Below are positions 19,188-29,164 of a DNA stretch of 64,000 nt, in pieces. How positions within the stretch are numbered: position 1 is the first letter of the stretch; each line of letters opens with the position of its first letter. The stretch lies in assembly GCF_016446285.1 (NCBI RefSeq), contig NZ_CP054140.1, forward strand, positions 2,842,001 to 2,906,000, written 5' to 3'. Made by a program: the position numbers and the translations under genes. The stretch is from Desulfobulbus oligotrophicus. GTDB lineage: Bacteria; Desulfobacterota; Desulfobulbia; Desulfobulbales; Desulfobulbaceae. The notes under the pieces were generated by a model. It was given only the letters and a program-made list of their open reading frames with translations, did no database searches and was not told the DNA's origin.

Positions 19188-21113
19188 TTACTTGACCTCT
19201 TCAAAATCAGCGTCAACAACATCATCGTCATCTTTACGTTTGCCGCCGGAGGCTCCCTGATCAGTCGACCCTGCAGATGCACCACCGGCTCCCTCTCCCT
19301 GCTGCTCTTTTGCCTGAGCATACATCAACTCCGCCAGCTTATGCGAGGCCTGGGTAAGGCTGTCGGTGGCACTCTTAATGGCACCTGCATCCTCAGTCTC
19401 CATCACCTTTTTCAGATTTTCAATCTCCTTTTCCACATTCGCCTTGGTGGCTGCATCCACCTTGTCTCCCAGTTCGGTAAGACTCTTAGTGGTCATATGG
19501 ATCATGGAGTCGGCATTGTTCCGCGCCTCAACCAGCTCTTTGCGCTTTTTATCATCTTCAGCATGAAGCTCTGCATCCTTTTTCATCCGTTCGATCTCTT
19601 CCTCAGACAATCCTGAAGAGGCGGTGATACGGATAGACTGCTCCTTACCGGTTCCCAGATCTTTGGCTGACACATGCAGGATGCCGTTGGCATCAAGATC
19701 AAAGGTGACTTCAATCTGAGGAACACCCCTTGGTGCCGGAGGAATATCCGCCAGTTCAAATCGACCGATGGTCTTGTTGTTGGCTGCCATCTCCCGTTCA
19801 CCCTGAAGAACATGAATCGACACAGCGGGTTGACTATCAGCGGCCGTGGAGAAAACCTGACTCTTCTTGGTCGGCACGGTGGTGTTCTTTTCAATAAGTT
19901 TAGTCATTACCCCGCCCAAGGTCTCGATACCCAGGGACAGCGGAGTAACATCAAGCAGAAGCACGTCCTTCACATCGCCTTTCAACACACCACCCTGAAT
20001 AGCCGCACCAATAGCCACAACTTCATCAGGGTTCACGCCTTTGTGCGGCTCCTTATCAAAGATAGCCTTGACCTTTTCCTGCACTTTCGGCATGCGGGTC
20101 ATACCACCCACGAGGATAACCTCATCAATGTCGGCCGGGCTGAGACCGGCATCCTTCAGCGCTGTCCGGCAGGGTCCCTCACAACGATCAACCAGATCCT
20201 CAACCAGCGCTTCAAGTTTTGCCCGGCTGAGCTTCATGTTCAGGTGTTTGGGTCCGCTGGCATCTGCGGTGATGAACGGCAGGTTGATATCGGTTTCCAT
20301 GGCGGTGGAGAGTTCCTTTTTGGCTTTTTCCGCCTCCTCTTTCAACCGCTGCAACGCCATCTTATCGTTGCGCAAATCAATGCCCTGATCACGCTTGAAC
20401 TCATCGGCCAACCAGTTGACAATGCGAATATCAAAGTCTTCACCACCGAGAAAGGTGTCGCCATTGGTTGATTTAACCTCGAACACGCCGTCACCGATCT
20501 CAAGGATGGAGACGTCGAAAGTACCGCCGCCCAGATCAAAAACTGCAATTTTCTCTTCACCTTTTTTATCAAGGCCGTAGGCCAAAGAGGCTGCGGTGGG
20601 CTCGTTGATGATCCGCTGTACATTCAAACCTGCAATTTTACCGGCATCTTTGGTGGCCTGCCGCTGGGCATCATTAAAGTAGGCCGGCACTGTGACCACA
20701 GCGTCAGTGACCGGTTCACCCAGATACTCCTCGGCAGTCTGCTTCATCTTGCCGAGAATCATGGCTGAAATCTCGGCAGCAGTGTAGGTCTTTCCTTCCA
20801 CTTCAACCACAGCGTCACCACCAGGGCCTTCAACAATGGCAAAAGGACTGACCTCAATAGACTTTTTCACCTCTGGATCGCTGAACTTACGACCGATGAG
20901 GCGTTTAATGGCAAAAAGGGTTCGCGTGGGATTGGTCACCGCCTGCCTTTTGGCAATCTGACCAACCAACCGCTCCCCGCTGTCGGAAAAGGCGACAATG
21001 GAGGGTGTTGTCCGGTTTCCCTCGGTATTTTCTATAACCTTTGGGTCTCCACCCTCCATAAGTGCCACACAAGAGTTGGTGGTCCCTAAATCGATACCTA
21101 TTATTTTTCCCAT
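19188..21113 (-). CDS. dnaK: Molecular chaperone DnaK (Hsp70)
   Basis: ATP-driven chaperone that works with GrpE and DnaJ in the cytoplasm. The 641-aa protein has the N-terminal signature [16 protein letters not shown], the second [15 protein letters not shown], the third [14 protein letters not shown], a substrate-binding domain and lid, and the acidic tail DADFEEVK that recruits partners. It is full length. A GAGGAG ribosome binding site precedes the ATG. It follows grpE by 114 bp; dnaJ and hrcA are not adjacent, so the usual hrcA-grpE-dnaK-dnaJ cluster is broken here. Confidence 0.98.
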   Translation of the reverse strand: MGKIIGIDLGTTNSCVALMEGGDPKVIENTEGNRTTPSIVAFSDSGERLVGQIAKRQAVTNPTRTLFAIKRLIGRKFSDPEVKKSIEVSPFAIVEGPGGDAVVEVEGKTYTAAEISAMILGKMKQTAEEYLGEPVTDAVVTVPAYFNDAQRQATKDAGKIAGLNVQRIINEPTAASLAYGLDKKGEEKIAVFDLGGGTFDVSILEIGDGVFEVKSTNGDTFLGGEDFDIRIVNWLADEFKRDQGIDLRNDKMALQRLKEEAEKAKKELSTAMETDINLPFITADASGPKHLNMKLSRAKLEALVEDLVDRCEGPCRTALKDAGLSPADIDEVILVGGMTRMPKVQEKVKAIFDKEPHKGVNPDEVVAIGAAIQGGVLKGDVKDVLLLDVTPLSLGIETLGGVMTKLIEKNTTVPTKKSQVFSTAADSQPAVSIHVLQGEREMAANNKTIGRFELADIPPAPRGVPQIEVTFDLDANGILHVSAKDLGTGKEQSIRITASSGLSEEEIERMKKDAELHAEDDKKRKELVEARNNADSMIHMTTKSLTELGDKVDAATKANVEKEIENLKKVMETEDAGAIKSATDSLTQASHKLAELMYAQAKEQQGEGAGGASAGSTDQGASGGKRKDDDDVVDADFEEVK

Positions 21114-21152
21114 GATTTCAATCTCCTCTCATTTTGTAGTATAAATTCGGCT

Positions 21153-21183
21153 AAAAAAAGGCCTGATCATTTTTTATCATCAG
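21153..21183 (-). terminator. Weak hairpin with T-run between grpE and dnaK
   Basis: On the minus strand an imperfect stem (CTGAT/ATCAG plus two pairs) is followed by GCC and seven T. It may lower or tune read-through from grpE into dnaK, or stabilise a processed end. Confidence 0.35.
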
Positions 21184-21227
21184 CAACAGATACTGTGCGA
21201 ATAATCCAATGACTGTCAAGGGCTGTT

Positions 21228-21812
21228 TCATGAACCACTGGACACAATAACCTGTGCATGTCGTAACACTCTGTCCTTAAAACGGTAGCCACGGGCAAAT
21301 TCCCGTATCACATGGTTGGCCGGCATCTCAGCGCTCGCTTCCATGGTCAGTGCATCATGCTCGTCAGGATTAAAAGCTCGCCCAATGGCCTCAATTGGTT
21401 CAACGCCGTATCGTTCCAGGGTACTGACCAACCCTTTCCGGGTCAACTCCACCCCTTCAAGCATGGCCTGCAATCGGACATCCTCACCATCGGAGATTGC
21501 TACATTGCCCTGCTCCACAGCCCGGTCCAGATTGTCCACCGTGGTCAGCAGGTCACGAAGGAGATTCTCCTCTGCATACTTAAGCAGCTTGTTTTTCTCC
21601 CGTTCCATCCGTTTTTTAAAATTCTCGAATTCAGCAGCGACCCGCATCAGCTGGTCACGTGTCTCGGCCAGTTCCCGTTGCATGGTTTCGATTTCAGTTG
21701 CCTGATTCTCTTCAGCTGCCGCTCCTTTCGTCTCTTTCTCCGCCTCTTCGTATGTCTCGCTCGTCGCAGGCTGTTCGCTGCCAAACTCCTGATGTTTTAC
21801 CTCGTCTCCCAC
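21228..21812 (-). CDS. grpE: Nucleotide exchange factor GrpE
   Basis: It releases ADP from DnaK. The 194-aa protein has an acidic, low-complexity N-terminus, a long coiled coil (about residues 40-95) and the C-terminal beta domain (FNPDEHDALTMEAS, ARGYRFKDRVLRHAQVIVS). The start is GTG, with GGGAG six bases upstream. It heads the grpE-dnaK unit behind a near-consensus promoter; no CIRCE repeat is seen upstream. Confidence 0.95.
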   Translation of the reverse strand: MGDEVKHQEFGSEQPATSETYEEAEKETKGAAAEENQATEIETMQRELAETRDQLMRVAAEFENFKKRMEREKNKLLKYAEENLLRDLLTTVDNLDRAVEQGNVAISDGEDVRLQAMLEGVELTRKGLVSTLERYGVEPIEAIGRAFNPDEHDALTMEASAEMPANHVIREFARGYRFKDRVLRHAQVIVSSGS

Positions 21813-21930
21813 TCTAAGCTCCCTTGTTCGTATTTCTACTGACAGGTTCCATACCTGTACGGTTTAAACCCCACCGGTTTTCAGCTGTCAGCTTTGACGG
21901 CTTCGTGCACATCAATCAAATCTGGTGCGA

Positions 21931-21959
21931 ACAATAAGTATGGCAAAATCGGGTGTCAA
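21931..21959 (-). promoter_or_regulatory. Sigma-70-type promoter for grpE-dnaK
   Basis: On the minus strand TTGACA, 17 nt, then TATTGT, about 120 bp before the grpE GTG. The stretch CTTGACA also partly resembles a heat-shock -35, but the CCCCAT-type -10 is missing. No CIRCE inverted repeat is present. Confidence 0.6.
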
Positions 21960-22032
21960 GGGAACCGGACAGGGATTTACCAGGGAAAACACGGGAAAAT
22001 TTGCTAGAAAAAACAACGAGAAAACAACGGGG

Positions 22033-22057
22033 ACCGCTGCAGGATCACTACAGCGGT
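22033..22057 (-). terminator. Hairpin after the aminotransferase gene, possible terminator
   Basis: Arms ACCGCTG/CAGCGGT with an 11-nt loop, 40 bp after the aminotransferase stop. No immediate T-run, although T-rich sequence starts about 8 nt later on the minus strand. Termination is therefore only likely. Confidence 0.35.
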
Positions 22058-22095
22058 TGCGATGAGCAAGAAGCGTTCAAGCCGGAAAAAAGTGA

Positions 22096-23427
22096 TTACC
22101 CGCAATACCGGCAGATCGGATGTGAGTTGATGTAGCTTTGAATGCTGCTGGCAATTGTTTGAAATATCCGGACAAAGTCCTCTTCGTTCTGCTCAAGCAG
22201 AGTGATACGAAATCCTTGTAATTCGGTGGCAAAAGAGGAAAGTGGGACGACGCAGATCCCGGTGGCTGCCAACAGGTAATACACAAACCGCTTGTCAGGT
22301 TGAACATTCGATCCGGCAACAAGCTGCTCCACGGTCTCCCGTACCTCGGTATCCATAATCGGCAGAATCTGTTTATGATTGAGCACCCCTTCCTCAAAGA
22401 CCGCACTCATATAAAAGGCCCCGTTGGTGCGATTCACCAGCAGTCCTTTGACGTTTTTCAGGATATCATAGGCAAGGTTTGAATAGCGCTCATACCGTTT
22501 GATCCGGTTTTTAAGGTGTACAGTGTACTCAGGATGGGATTTAATTCTGGGCAGTACCACCTGCGGTAGTGTGGTTGAACACACTTCCAGCATCTTGGCG
22601 TCAAGGATCGACTGCACGTAGGTGGCGAACATCGGATCCCGGCGGCGGTTGTAGACCTCTATCCACCCGCAACGACTCCCCGGCCAGGGCATCTCCTTCG
22701 AAATACCGCGCATACAGATTGCCGGCACCTTGTTGCCGATCACGGTGCACAGAGGAGCGGAGCCTGTTCCGTTGTACGTCATATTCTGATAGATCTCATC
22801 ACAGATGATGAACAGGTCGTTCTTTTCACAGATCTCGACAATCGCCCGCATCACGTCCGCCGGATACACGGCACCGGTCGGGTTATCGGGATTGATCACC
22901 AGGATACCGGCCACAGCCGGGTTATATTTAACATGGTTTTCAATGTCCTCAAGATCCGGATACCAGAGATGGTTGGGATCGAGAATGTAGGTAACCGGTC
23001 GATCACTTGCATGGGCGGCTTCAGCCGAACTGTGGGTCGTATAACTCGGAGTCGGTACCAGAACCCGTGCAGGTGGCCTGAGGAGTCCATACACTTTGGA
23101 AATGGCGTCACCTAAACCATTAAAAAAGATGACATCATCGGCATCAATCTGCACACCGCCGAGACTGTTTGTACAGGATGCCACAAACTCTCGTGTCGCC
23201 AGCAATCCTCTTGTCGGGCTGTAGGCATAGGTTGCATCCTCGCGCACCGCCTCAGCCACGATATCTTTCATCCATTCCGGAATCTTTTCACCCTTGGTGA
23301 TCGGATCTCCGATGTTCTCCCAGTTAATCTGGACACCCATTTTCTGGAGTTTTTCACCGACGCCGACAATATTACGAATCTCATAGTTCAGTTCGCCGGC
23401 ACCTATATGTAAAATATCTGTACGCAT
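22096..23427 (-). CDS. PLP-dependent class I/II aminotransferase
   Basis: A 443-aa fold-type I PLP enzyme. Seen: NPDNPTGAVYPADVM (the conserved NPxNPTG), the CDEIYQNMTYNG loop with the PLP-contacting Asp and Tyr, and the Schiff-base lysine in GISKEMPWPGSRCGWIE with the following Arg. The family includes aspartate, alanine and branched-chain or unknown-substrate transaminases; substrate cannot be fixed from motifs. The C-terminal part is longer than AspC. It is a single gene flanked by the grpE promoter region and the GGDEF gene. Confidence 0.85.
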   Translation of the reverse strand: MRTDILHIGAGELNYEIRNIVGVGEKLQKMGVQINWENIGDPITKGEKIPEWMKDIVAEAVREDATYAYSPTRGLLATREFVASCTNSLGGVQIDADDVIFFNGLGDAISKVYGLLRPPARVLVPTPSYTTHSSAEAAHASDRPVTYILDPNHLWYPDLEDIENHVKYNPAVAGILVINPDNPTGAVYPADVMRAIVEICEKNDLFIICDEIYQNMTYNGTGSAPLCTVIGNKVPAICMRGISKEMPWPGSRCGWIEVYNRRRDPMFATYVQSILDAKMLEVCSTTLPQVVLPRIKSHPEYTVHLKNRIKRYERYSNLAYDILKNVKGLLVNRTNGAFYMSAVFEEGVLNHKQILPIMDTEVRETVEQLVAGSNVQPDKRFVYYLLAATGICVVPLSSFATELQGFRITLLEQNEEDFVRIFQTIASSIQSYINSHPICRYCG

Positions 23428-23561
23428 TTTTTTCAGTCAGACTGTACTCTTCAACAAACAGAAGATTTTAGTTGGTATGCCCGAAACACCGCATACGCAG
23501 TGATAATTTTAAAAAAACAAATCGCGGTCTTACCACAGCGGGGAAGCATCGTCAACGACCT

Positions 23562-26225
23562 CTATGCACGATCACGGCACAAGGCCAGCAGTTGTTTTTC
23601 AGGACATGGCACGCCCCAATACGGTCCCTGTCCCAAATCGCAACCATGGGTGCGAAGCATATCAAGCTGTTCTTTCCGCTCGACCCCATCGGCAAGTATC
23701 GGCACCTTTAAAACCCGTCCTAAAGCAATAATAACCGCTAACAGAGATTGTGCCCCCCCGGGTGGAGCATTGCAGATATCACTCAGACATCGACGCCTGA
23801 TCACCAGGCGCCTGATAGGTATCCTCGGCAGACAGGCCACAGAACAACCATCTTCATCAAACCCCCTGATCGCCAATCCCAGGCCGAGATCAGCAGCCCG
23901 AACAAGCTCTTCCCGCACCTGTGCACCGATCTCGGTCATGGCTGTGTCCGGAATCTCAACAATCAGCTCTTTGGCAACACCGGGATAGCTGGTCATGAGC
24001 TCCGCAAACATAGAAAAAAATCCGGCGTGTCGCAGTTGACGGGCAGTAACGGCAACAGTGAACGGAACAGGTGATATCCCCTGAGAACGCAGAGAGTCTA
24101 TCGCCTGACACGCGCGTTCCAACTGCCAGCGGCTGACAGCGGCAAGCATATCACACTCATCTGCAGCCGCCAAAAAGGCATTCGGCAGCAACAAGCCCAT
24201 GTCGGGGTGTTCCCACTGCAACACCGCTTTCACGCCGACCAGCGTTCCGCTCTGTACATCCATTTGCGGAAGATACTGCAGACAGAAGCCGGGAGATGTC
24301 AAGGCCTCCTGAAATTGCTGCACCCCCATCTGTGGCCGTTGACCGCTAGCAACGATATCAGGGCGATAGAGCTGAAAGTTACTGCGCCCCACCTCCTTGG
24401 CTGCATACAGTGCAATATCCGCACATTTGACCACACCATCCAAACTGGAAGAATCGTGCGGAAACAGGGCAACACCTATGCTTGTGGTCACATGCAGCTC
24501 ATGGCCTTTGACGTGTACCGGTGTGTTCACAGCGGTCAGGATCTTCTCAGCGATCATCGCTGCATCATGTCGATTGCTCACCGCCTCCAGTACAAAGACA
24601 AATTCATCCCCGCCCAACCGGGCCACAGTGTCAGACTGACGGCATTGCCGCTGCAGTCGTCTGGCAACGGTGACCAGCAGTTCATCGCCGACATCATGCC
24701 CCAAGGTGTCATTGATCTGCTTGAAATGATCAAGGTCAAGAAAAAGCACTGCCACCCCGGTTCGGTTTCGTTCGGCTATGCTGATGGCCTTGGCAAGACG
24801 ATCACGAAACAACAACCGGTTGGGGAGACCGGTTAAGGTGTCGTGGTGCGCAAGACGATAAAGATGGGACTGACTGTCACGCAACTCTTTCTCGATGCGC
24901 AGGTAATCGGTTACATCCCGGGCAACCTCAATGATACCGTAAATTGCTCCCTGACTGTTCCGCAGGGGTGAAATTTCCAGCTCAAAGGTGTTGTTGACGC
25001 TGTTGCCATGATAAGGATTATGCGTCAGCTTGACCGAACGTTGCCGATTCCGAACCTCAAGAACCGGACAGGGAAAACGTTCGTCATGACAGGGGACAGC
25101 GGCATTGCAGAACAGATGGTGACACTTCTGCCCGGCCAGTTCACCCGTTGCACCGGCATGCCGCACCAGGTGTGCAGCCGCCTGATTGATCAGCAGCAGT
25201 GTGAAATCAAGATCAATCACCATAACCGGATCACCGGCACTGTCTATAACAGTCTGCAGAAAGTTCCGTTCAACATCAAGGGCGTCGTGCAGCTGTTGCT
25301 GCACAGCCTGCAAGGCCTGATCCTGTCGTTTCTGCAGGGTGATATTCTGGTGTGTCCCGGTCATCCGTACCGGCATATTATTGGCATCACGTTCCACCAC
25401 CTGGCCACGATCCAGAAACCAGGCCAGCTCACCGTCTTCCCCCTGCACCCGATACTCGATCCGATACTCTTCAGTGGTACCGCTCAGATGTTCGTTCAGC
25501 ACCTTGAGTACCTGTTCACGGTCATCCGGATGGATCGTTCGACGAGACGAGTCAGCTGATGCATCGTTGTCTCTATAGTCCAGCAATTCCCACTGGTCCG
25601 GACTGGTGTACATCTCACCGGTCTTGATATTCCAGTCCCATAGACCGGCCTGAGAGGCATGCAGCGCCAGTTCATACCGTTCTTCAGCTAAACGCAGCTC
25701 CTGGGCATTGAAGGTGACCTCTTCAAAAACAAACAGCTGGCGCAGGGCCTGGGAGATTGTCTCAGCCAGATCCGTTAAGATATCATCCTCGCCCGCCACG
25801 ATCTCTCTTTCGGACGGCAACTGGACAATCATGAATCCGGAAAGGGTAGAGCTGCAAGGCAGCGCTACACACAAAGACCGAGCCGGTTCCTGCCTCTCGG
25901 CAGGCGTGCAGAACCAGCAGCCGGCATCTTCGCAGGGTATCGCTTCATATACTTCCGATGCCAGCGCCCGAACACCACAGGCAGGCAGTTGCCCGTCACG
26001 CAACCGGGCCATGATCGCAGCCACCTGGTCCTTATCAAACCCGGTTTCTGCAGAGATCATGCCGCCGGCGGTCTGATCGAGCAAAACCAGCAGGGTCGTC
26101 TGATAGGTTGCCGGTCCGACGAGACGATCACAGATGCCCTGCAGCAGCGTCGGCAGGTCCCGTTCGGAAATCAAATAGCGACAGACAGTATACGCGGCCT
26201 GCAACAGGGCTGATGATCGTATCAT
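23562..26225 (-). CDS. GAF-PAS-PAS-GGDEF protein with degenerate EAL domain (diguanylate cyclase)
   Basis: An 887-aa soluble signalling protein. Residues about 15-165 are GAF-like; 185-300 a PAS domain (HASQAGLWDWNIKTGEMY); 325-440 a second PAS domain carrying a Cys cluster (CHHLFCNAAVPCHDERFPC). Then comes GGDEF (DTLTGLPNRLLFRDRL, with RLGGDEFVFVLEA at 537-549), and the inhibitory RxxD site (RQSD) lies five residues before GGDEF. Residues 635-887 resemble an EAL domain, but the EAL triad is K666-A-V and the DDFGTG loop is replaced by RGFDEDG, so phosphodiesterase activity is very unlikely. Inference: a c-di-GMP synthase with a sensing or GTP-binding pseudo-EAL tail. No membrane segments. Confidence 0.9.
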   Translation of the reverse strand: MIRSSALLQAAYTVCRYLISERDLPTLLQGICDRLVGPATYQTTLLVLLDQTAGGMISAETGFDKDQVAAIMARLRDGQLPACGVRALASEVYEAIPCEDAGCWFCTPAERQEPARSLCVALPCSSTLSGFMIVQLPSEREIVAGEDDILTDLAETISQALRQLFVFEEVTFNAQELRLAEERYELALHASQAGLWDWNIKTGEMYTSPDQWELLDYRDNDASADSSRRTIHPDDREQVLKVLNEHLSGTTEEYRIEYRVQGEDGELAWFLDRGQVVERDANNMPVRMTGTHQNITLQKRQDQALQAVQQQLHDALDVERNFLQTVIDSAGDPVMVIDLDFTLLLINQAAAHLVRHAGATGELAGQKCHHLFCNAAVPCHDERFPCPVLEVRNRQRSVKLTHNPYHGNSVNNTFELEISPLRNSQGAIYGIIEVARDVTDYLRIEKELRDSQSHLYRLAHHDTLTGLPNRLLFRDRLAKAISIAERNRTGVAVLFLDLDHFKQINDTLGHDVGDELLVTVARRLQRQCRQSDTVARLGGDEFVFVLEAVSNRHDAAMIAEKILTAVNTPVHVKGHELHVTTSIGVALFPHDSSSLDGVVKCADIALYAAKEVGRSNFQLYRPDIVASGQRPQMGVQQFQEALTSPGFCLQYLPQMDVQSGTLVGVKAVLQWEHPDMGLLLPNAFLAAADECDMLAAVSRWQLERACQAIDSLRSQGISPVPFTVAVTARQLRHAGFFSMFAELMTSYPGVAKELIVEIPDTAMTEIGAQVREELVRAADLGLGLAIRGFDEDGCSVACLPRIPIRRLVIRRRCLSDICNAPPGGAQSLLAVIIALGRVLKVPILADGVERKEQLDMLRTHGCDLGQGPYWGVPCPEKQLLALCRDRA

Positions 26226-26323
26226 AAAAAACGATGATGAGAAGAGTGACAGCGCACAAGACGCTCCTGAAAAAAACTGTTGATCATGACCTGTGAAGCT
26301 GGTGCAGGTAGGAATTTTTCACA

Positions 26324-27676
26324 TCAACTTATATTATAACTTTTAATCTTGTTCAAGAGGGTCTTCCGGGTAATTTGCAGACGCCGGGCAGCTTCGCTCC
26401 GATTACCGCCGGTCTCTTCAAGTGTTTTAAGGATGAGCATCTTCTCTGCTTCTTTTAAAGTGGACGGCTCCTCGGTCTCTTTTGGTGCATTAAGACCAGC
26501 CCATCGCTGGATTGCTGCGGGCAGTGCATCCAGGTCCAGATAGTCACCACGCATCAGAATCACGCCACGCTCGATTGAATGTTCCAGCTCACGCACATTC
26601 CCGGGCCAGGGATACCGATTGAAGACGTCCATGCAGTCCGGTGTGATGCCACTGACTGCCCGCCCATTTTTTTCCGAGAATTTACAAAGAAAATAGTTTG
26701 CCAACAGGGGAATGTCGCCCTGCCGTTCACGGAGCGGCGGTACCTCCAGCTCGACAACGTTGAGGCGATAGTACAGATCTTCACGGAAACGACCTGCTGC
26801 CACCTCTTCTTCCAGATCGCGATTGGTTGCCGCAAGAATTCTCACATCAACCTGAATGGTCTCCTGCCCGCCGACCCGTTGCAACTCATGTTCCTGAAGA
26901 ACCCTGAGCAGCTTTGCCTGCATGGCCGGTGACGTTTCGCCAATCTCGTCGAGAAAAAGAGTACCGCCATGAGCCTGAACAAACCGGCCCTCACGCCTTC
27001 GATCAGCACCGGTAAAAGCCCCTCGTTCATGGCCGAAAAGTTCAGATTCCAAAAGTGTCTCAGCCAGGGCCGCACAGTTCACCTTGATAAAAGGCCCCTT
27101 GTTTCGCTGACTCTGATGATGCAAAGCCGCTGCTACCAGCTCCTTACCTGTCCCTGATTCACCGTTGATCAGGACAGTGGCCTCTGTGGGGGCAACATGC
27201 ACAATCATTTCCCAGAGGGCCTGCATGGGGGCTGACTTCCCGATAATTCTGCCGTCATTACCAAAAGGCCGGCCAAAATCCACTGTCTCACTGTCCTGTT
27301 GACGATGGCCCATGGCCACTTCCAGGGTTGTGCGGAGCCGGTCAAAGTCAAGCGGCTTGGTCAGATAATCATGTGCGCCCTGCTTGATGGCAGCCACGGC
27401 AGAGTCCACCGACGAGTAGGCTGTCATAATAACAACCGGAATAGCCGGATTAATCGCATGGATACGTTTCAGGGCCTCCATACCGTCCATGACCGTCATA
27501 CGCACATCCATGAGAATTGCATCAAAAGGCCCCTGTTCAACAGCCAGAACAGCAGTGGATCCGTCATCCGCCTCCTGAGCTTCCCACCCCCACTCCTCAA
27601 ACAGTGAACTTAACATGAATCGGTGTACCCGTTCATCGTCAACGATCAACACCCTGGCTTTGCCCTGCACACCCAC
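26324..27676 (-). CDS. Sigma-54-dependent response regulator, NtrC family
   Basis: A 450-aa transcription activator. The receiver domain (residues 7-120) has the acidic pair in LIVDDERV, phospho-acceptor Asp57 in LMDVRM and Lys107 in LTKPLDF. The AAA+ domain has Walker A GESGTGKE (172-179), the sigma-54-contact loop GAFTGA (219-224) and FLDEIGE. A Fis-type helix-turn-helix (GNRSEAARRLQITRKTLLNKI) ends the protein. The start is GTG; a second in-frame GTG at 27670 has better spacing from GAGG and may be the real one. No histidine kinase is adjacent, so the partner is unknown. It could control the GGDEF gene 98 bp downstream. Confidence 0.94.
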   Translation of the reverse strand: MGVQGKARVLIVDDERVHRFMLSSLFEEWGWEAQEADDGSTAVLAVEQGPFDAILMDVRMTVMDGMEALKRIHAINPAIPVVIMTAYSSVDSAVAAIKQGAHDYLTKPLDFDRLRTTLEVAMGHRQQDSETVDFGRPFGNDGRIIGKSAPMQALWEMIVHVAPTEATVLINGESGTGKELVAAALHHQSQRNKGPFIKVNCAALAETLLESELFGHERGAFTGADRRREGRFVQAHGGTLFLDEIGETSPAMQAKLLRVLQEHELQRVGGQETIQVDVRILAATNRDLEEEVAAGRFREDLYYRLNVVELEVPPLRERQGDIPLLANYFLCKFSEKNGRAVSGITPDCMDVFNRYPWPGNVRELEHSIERGVILMRGDYLDLDALPAAIQRWAGLNAPKETEEPSTLKEAEKMLILKTLEETGGNRSEAARRLQITRKTLLNKIKSYNIS

Positions 27677-27755
27677 ACCTCGATTTCATTATCAAAAAAA
27701 TAAATCATGCAATCATTTCTTGAGCATACTAGCAACAAATGGCTATTATGCGCAA

Positions 27756-29033
27756 ATGGAACAAACCGTCATCATTGAAAAGATTGTTGCCGGCGGCAAG
27801 GGGCTCGGCAGACTGGCCAACGGTCAGGTCGTGCTTGTGGCAGGTACTCTGCCGGGTGAATCCCTCCGTGTCCGCGTCACCCAGCTACGCCGGGGGTATG
27901 TTGAGGCGGAAATTGTCCAGATCAACGAGACATCACCTGATCGAAGACAACCGCCCTGTCCCTACTATGGACGTTGCGGCGGCTGCAACTTCCAGCACGC
28001 TGCCTACCCTGCCCAGCTGGCGATCAAGCATGCCATTCTTAATGAATCACTTGAACGGGCCCGTCTGCCGCTTCCCAGCGAATCCTCCCCCACACTGGCC
28101 TCCCCCGAATCACTGGGGTATCGTTTTCGCCTGCGCCTGCACCTTGACCAGTCAGGCAATCTGGGATTTCATCAGGTTGCCACGAACACCGTGGTACCGA
28201 TCCAGCGCTGTCTGCTGGCCACAGAACCGATCAACCGGGTGCTCGCCAAGATCGCTGCCAGTGACTGGCCCAAACGATTGAGCGGACAGGTCAAGGCCGT
28301 TGAGATCATCCAGAGTCCGGAAAATGATCAGGTCATGCTGATCCTCCACCCGCATCACGGCATCTCCATGGACCATCGTCTTCAGGATCAGATGGCTGCC
28401 CTTGCCGATGTAAGCCTTATCCACCACCAGCACAAGACTTCTCCCTCCATCCCGTTATCACAACGCTTCTCCCAGCATGGACGCGACTATCGTCTGGCCT
28501 GGGATCACCGCTGTTTCTTCCAGACAAACTGTGCCCAGAATGCTCAGCTGGTGCAGCTTGCTGTTGATTTTTTACCGCAATACCCCTCTGCATCAACTGT
28601 TCTGGATCTGTTTTGCGGCATCGGCAACTTTACCGTTCCGATAGCTCTCCAGGGCGCCAGGGTGGTCGGAGTCGAACATAATCGTCGAAGTGTTCATTAT
28701 GCTGAGGAAAACAGCAGAAACTGCGGATTAACCACAACCAGGTTTGTTGCCGCCGATGTGGAACGCTACCTGCAAACACTTGTGCAGCAAAAAGAATTTT
28801 TTGACTGTATTCTCTGCGACCCGCCCCGCCGGGGTCTGGGCAGGGCTGCATCCCTGCTGGCAGCCGGGCTTGCGCCAAAACACATCATCACTATCTCCTG
28901 TGATCCGGCCACCCTGGCACGCGATCTTGCCCGGATCACCGCTGACGGGTATCGGCTGACCCGCCTCATGCCGGTCGACATGTTTCCGCAGACACATCAC
29001 ATCGAATCCATAGGGCTACTTGAAAGGAATTGA
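27756..29033 (+). CDS. rlmD: 23S rRNA (uracil-5-)-methyltransferase, RlmD/RumA type
   Basis: SAM-dependent methyltransferase for C5 of uridine in rRNA (RlmD, RlmC) or tRNA (TrmA). Starting at 27756 gives 425 aa; an upstream extension in the same frame would run into the divergent regulator gene. The protein opens with a TRAM domain (GGKGLGRLANGQVVLVAGTLPGE), then the Fe-S Cys set CPYYGRCGGCNFQ, a Rossmann methyltransferase (LDLFCGIGNFTVPI), the DPPRRG motif and the catalytic Cys in ISCDPATLARDL. The Fe-S cysteines favour RlmD/RlmC over TrmA. Confidence 0.88.
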   Translation: MEQTVIIEKIVAGGKGLGRLANGQVVLVAGTLPGESLRVRVTQLRRGYVEAEIVQINETSPDRRQPPCPYYGRCGGCNFQHAAYPAQLAIKHAILNESLERARLPLPSESSPTLASPESLGYRFRLRLHLDQSGNLGFHQVATNTVVPIQRCLLATEPINRVLAKIAASDWPKRLSGQVKAVEIIQSPENDQVMLILHPHHGISMDHRLQDQMAALADVSLIHHQHKTSPSIPLSQRFSQHGRDYRLAWDHRCFFQTNCAQNAQLVQLAVDFLPQYPSASTVLDLFCGIGNFTVPIALQGARVVGVEHNRRSVHYAEENSRNCGLTTTRFVAADVERYLQTLVQQKEFFDCILCDPPRRGLGRAASLLAAGLAPKHIITISCDPATLARDLARITADGYRLTRLMPVDMFPQTHHIESIGLLERN

Positions 29034-29164
29034 CATCGGTTGCGGTACATACTATCTAATTTTGTTTATTCATTAATCATCCTGTCAATGTATAGTCTTC
29101 ATTTAAATCTGCGCTGCACTGTGCAATCCAGAGAAGCTTCCCTATCATTCTTGCCGACACCCTG

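Noticed and set aside
19674-20471. 265-codon open frame opposite dnaK
   Set aside because: Antisense shadow of a conserved chaperone gene; no ribosome binding site or recognisable motif.
21813-22095. CIRCE element or heat-shock promoter upstream of grpE
   Set aside because: No TTAGCACTC-N9-GAGTGCTAA repeat and no CCCCAT -10 were seen; a sigma-70 promoter fits better.
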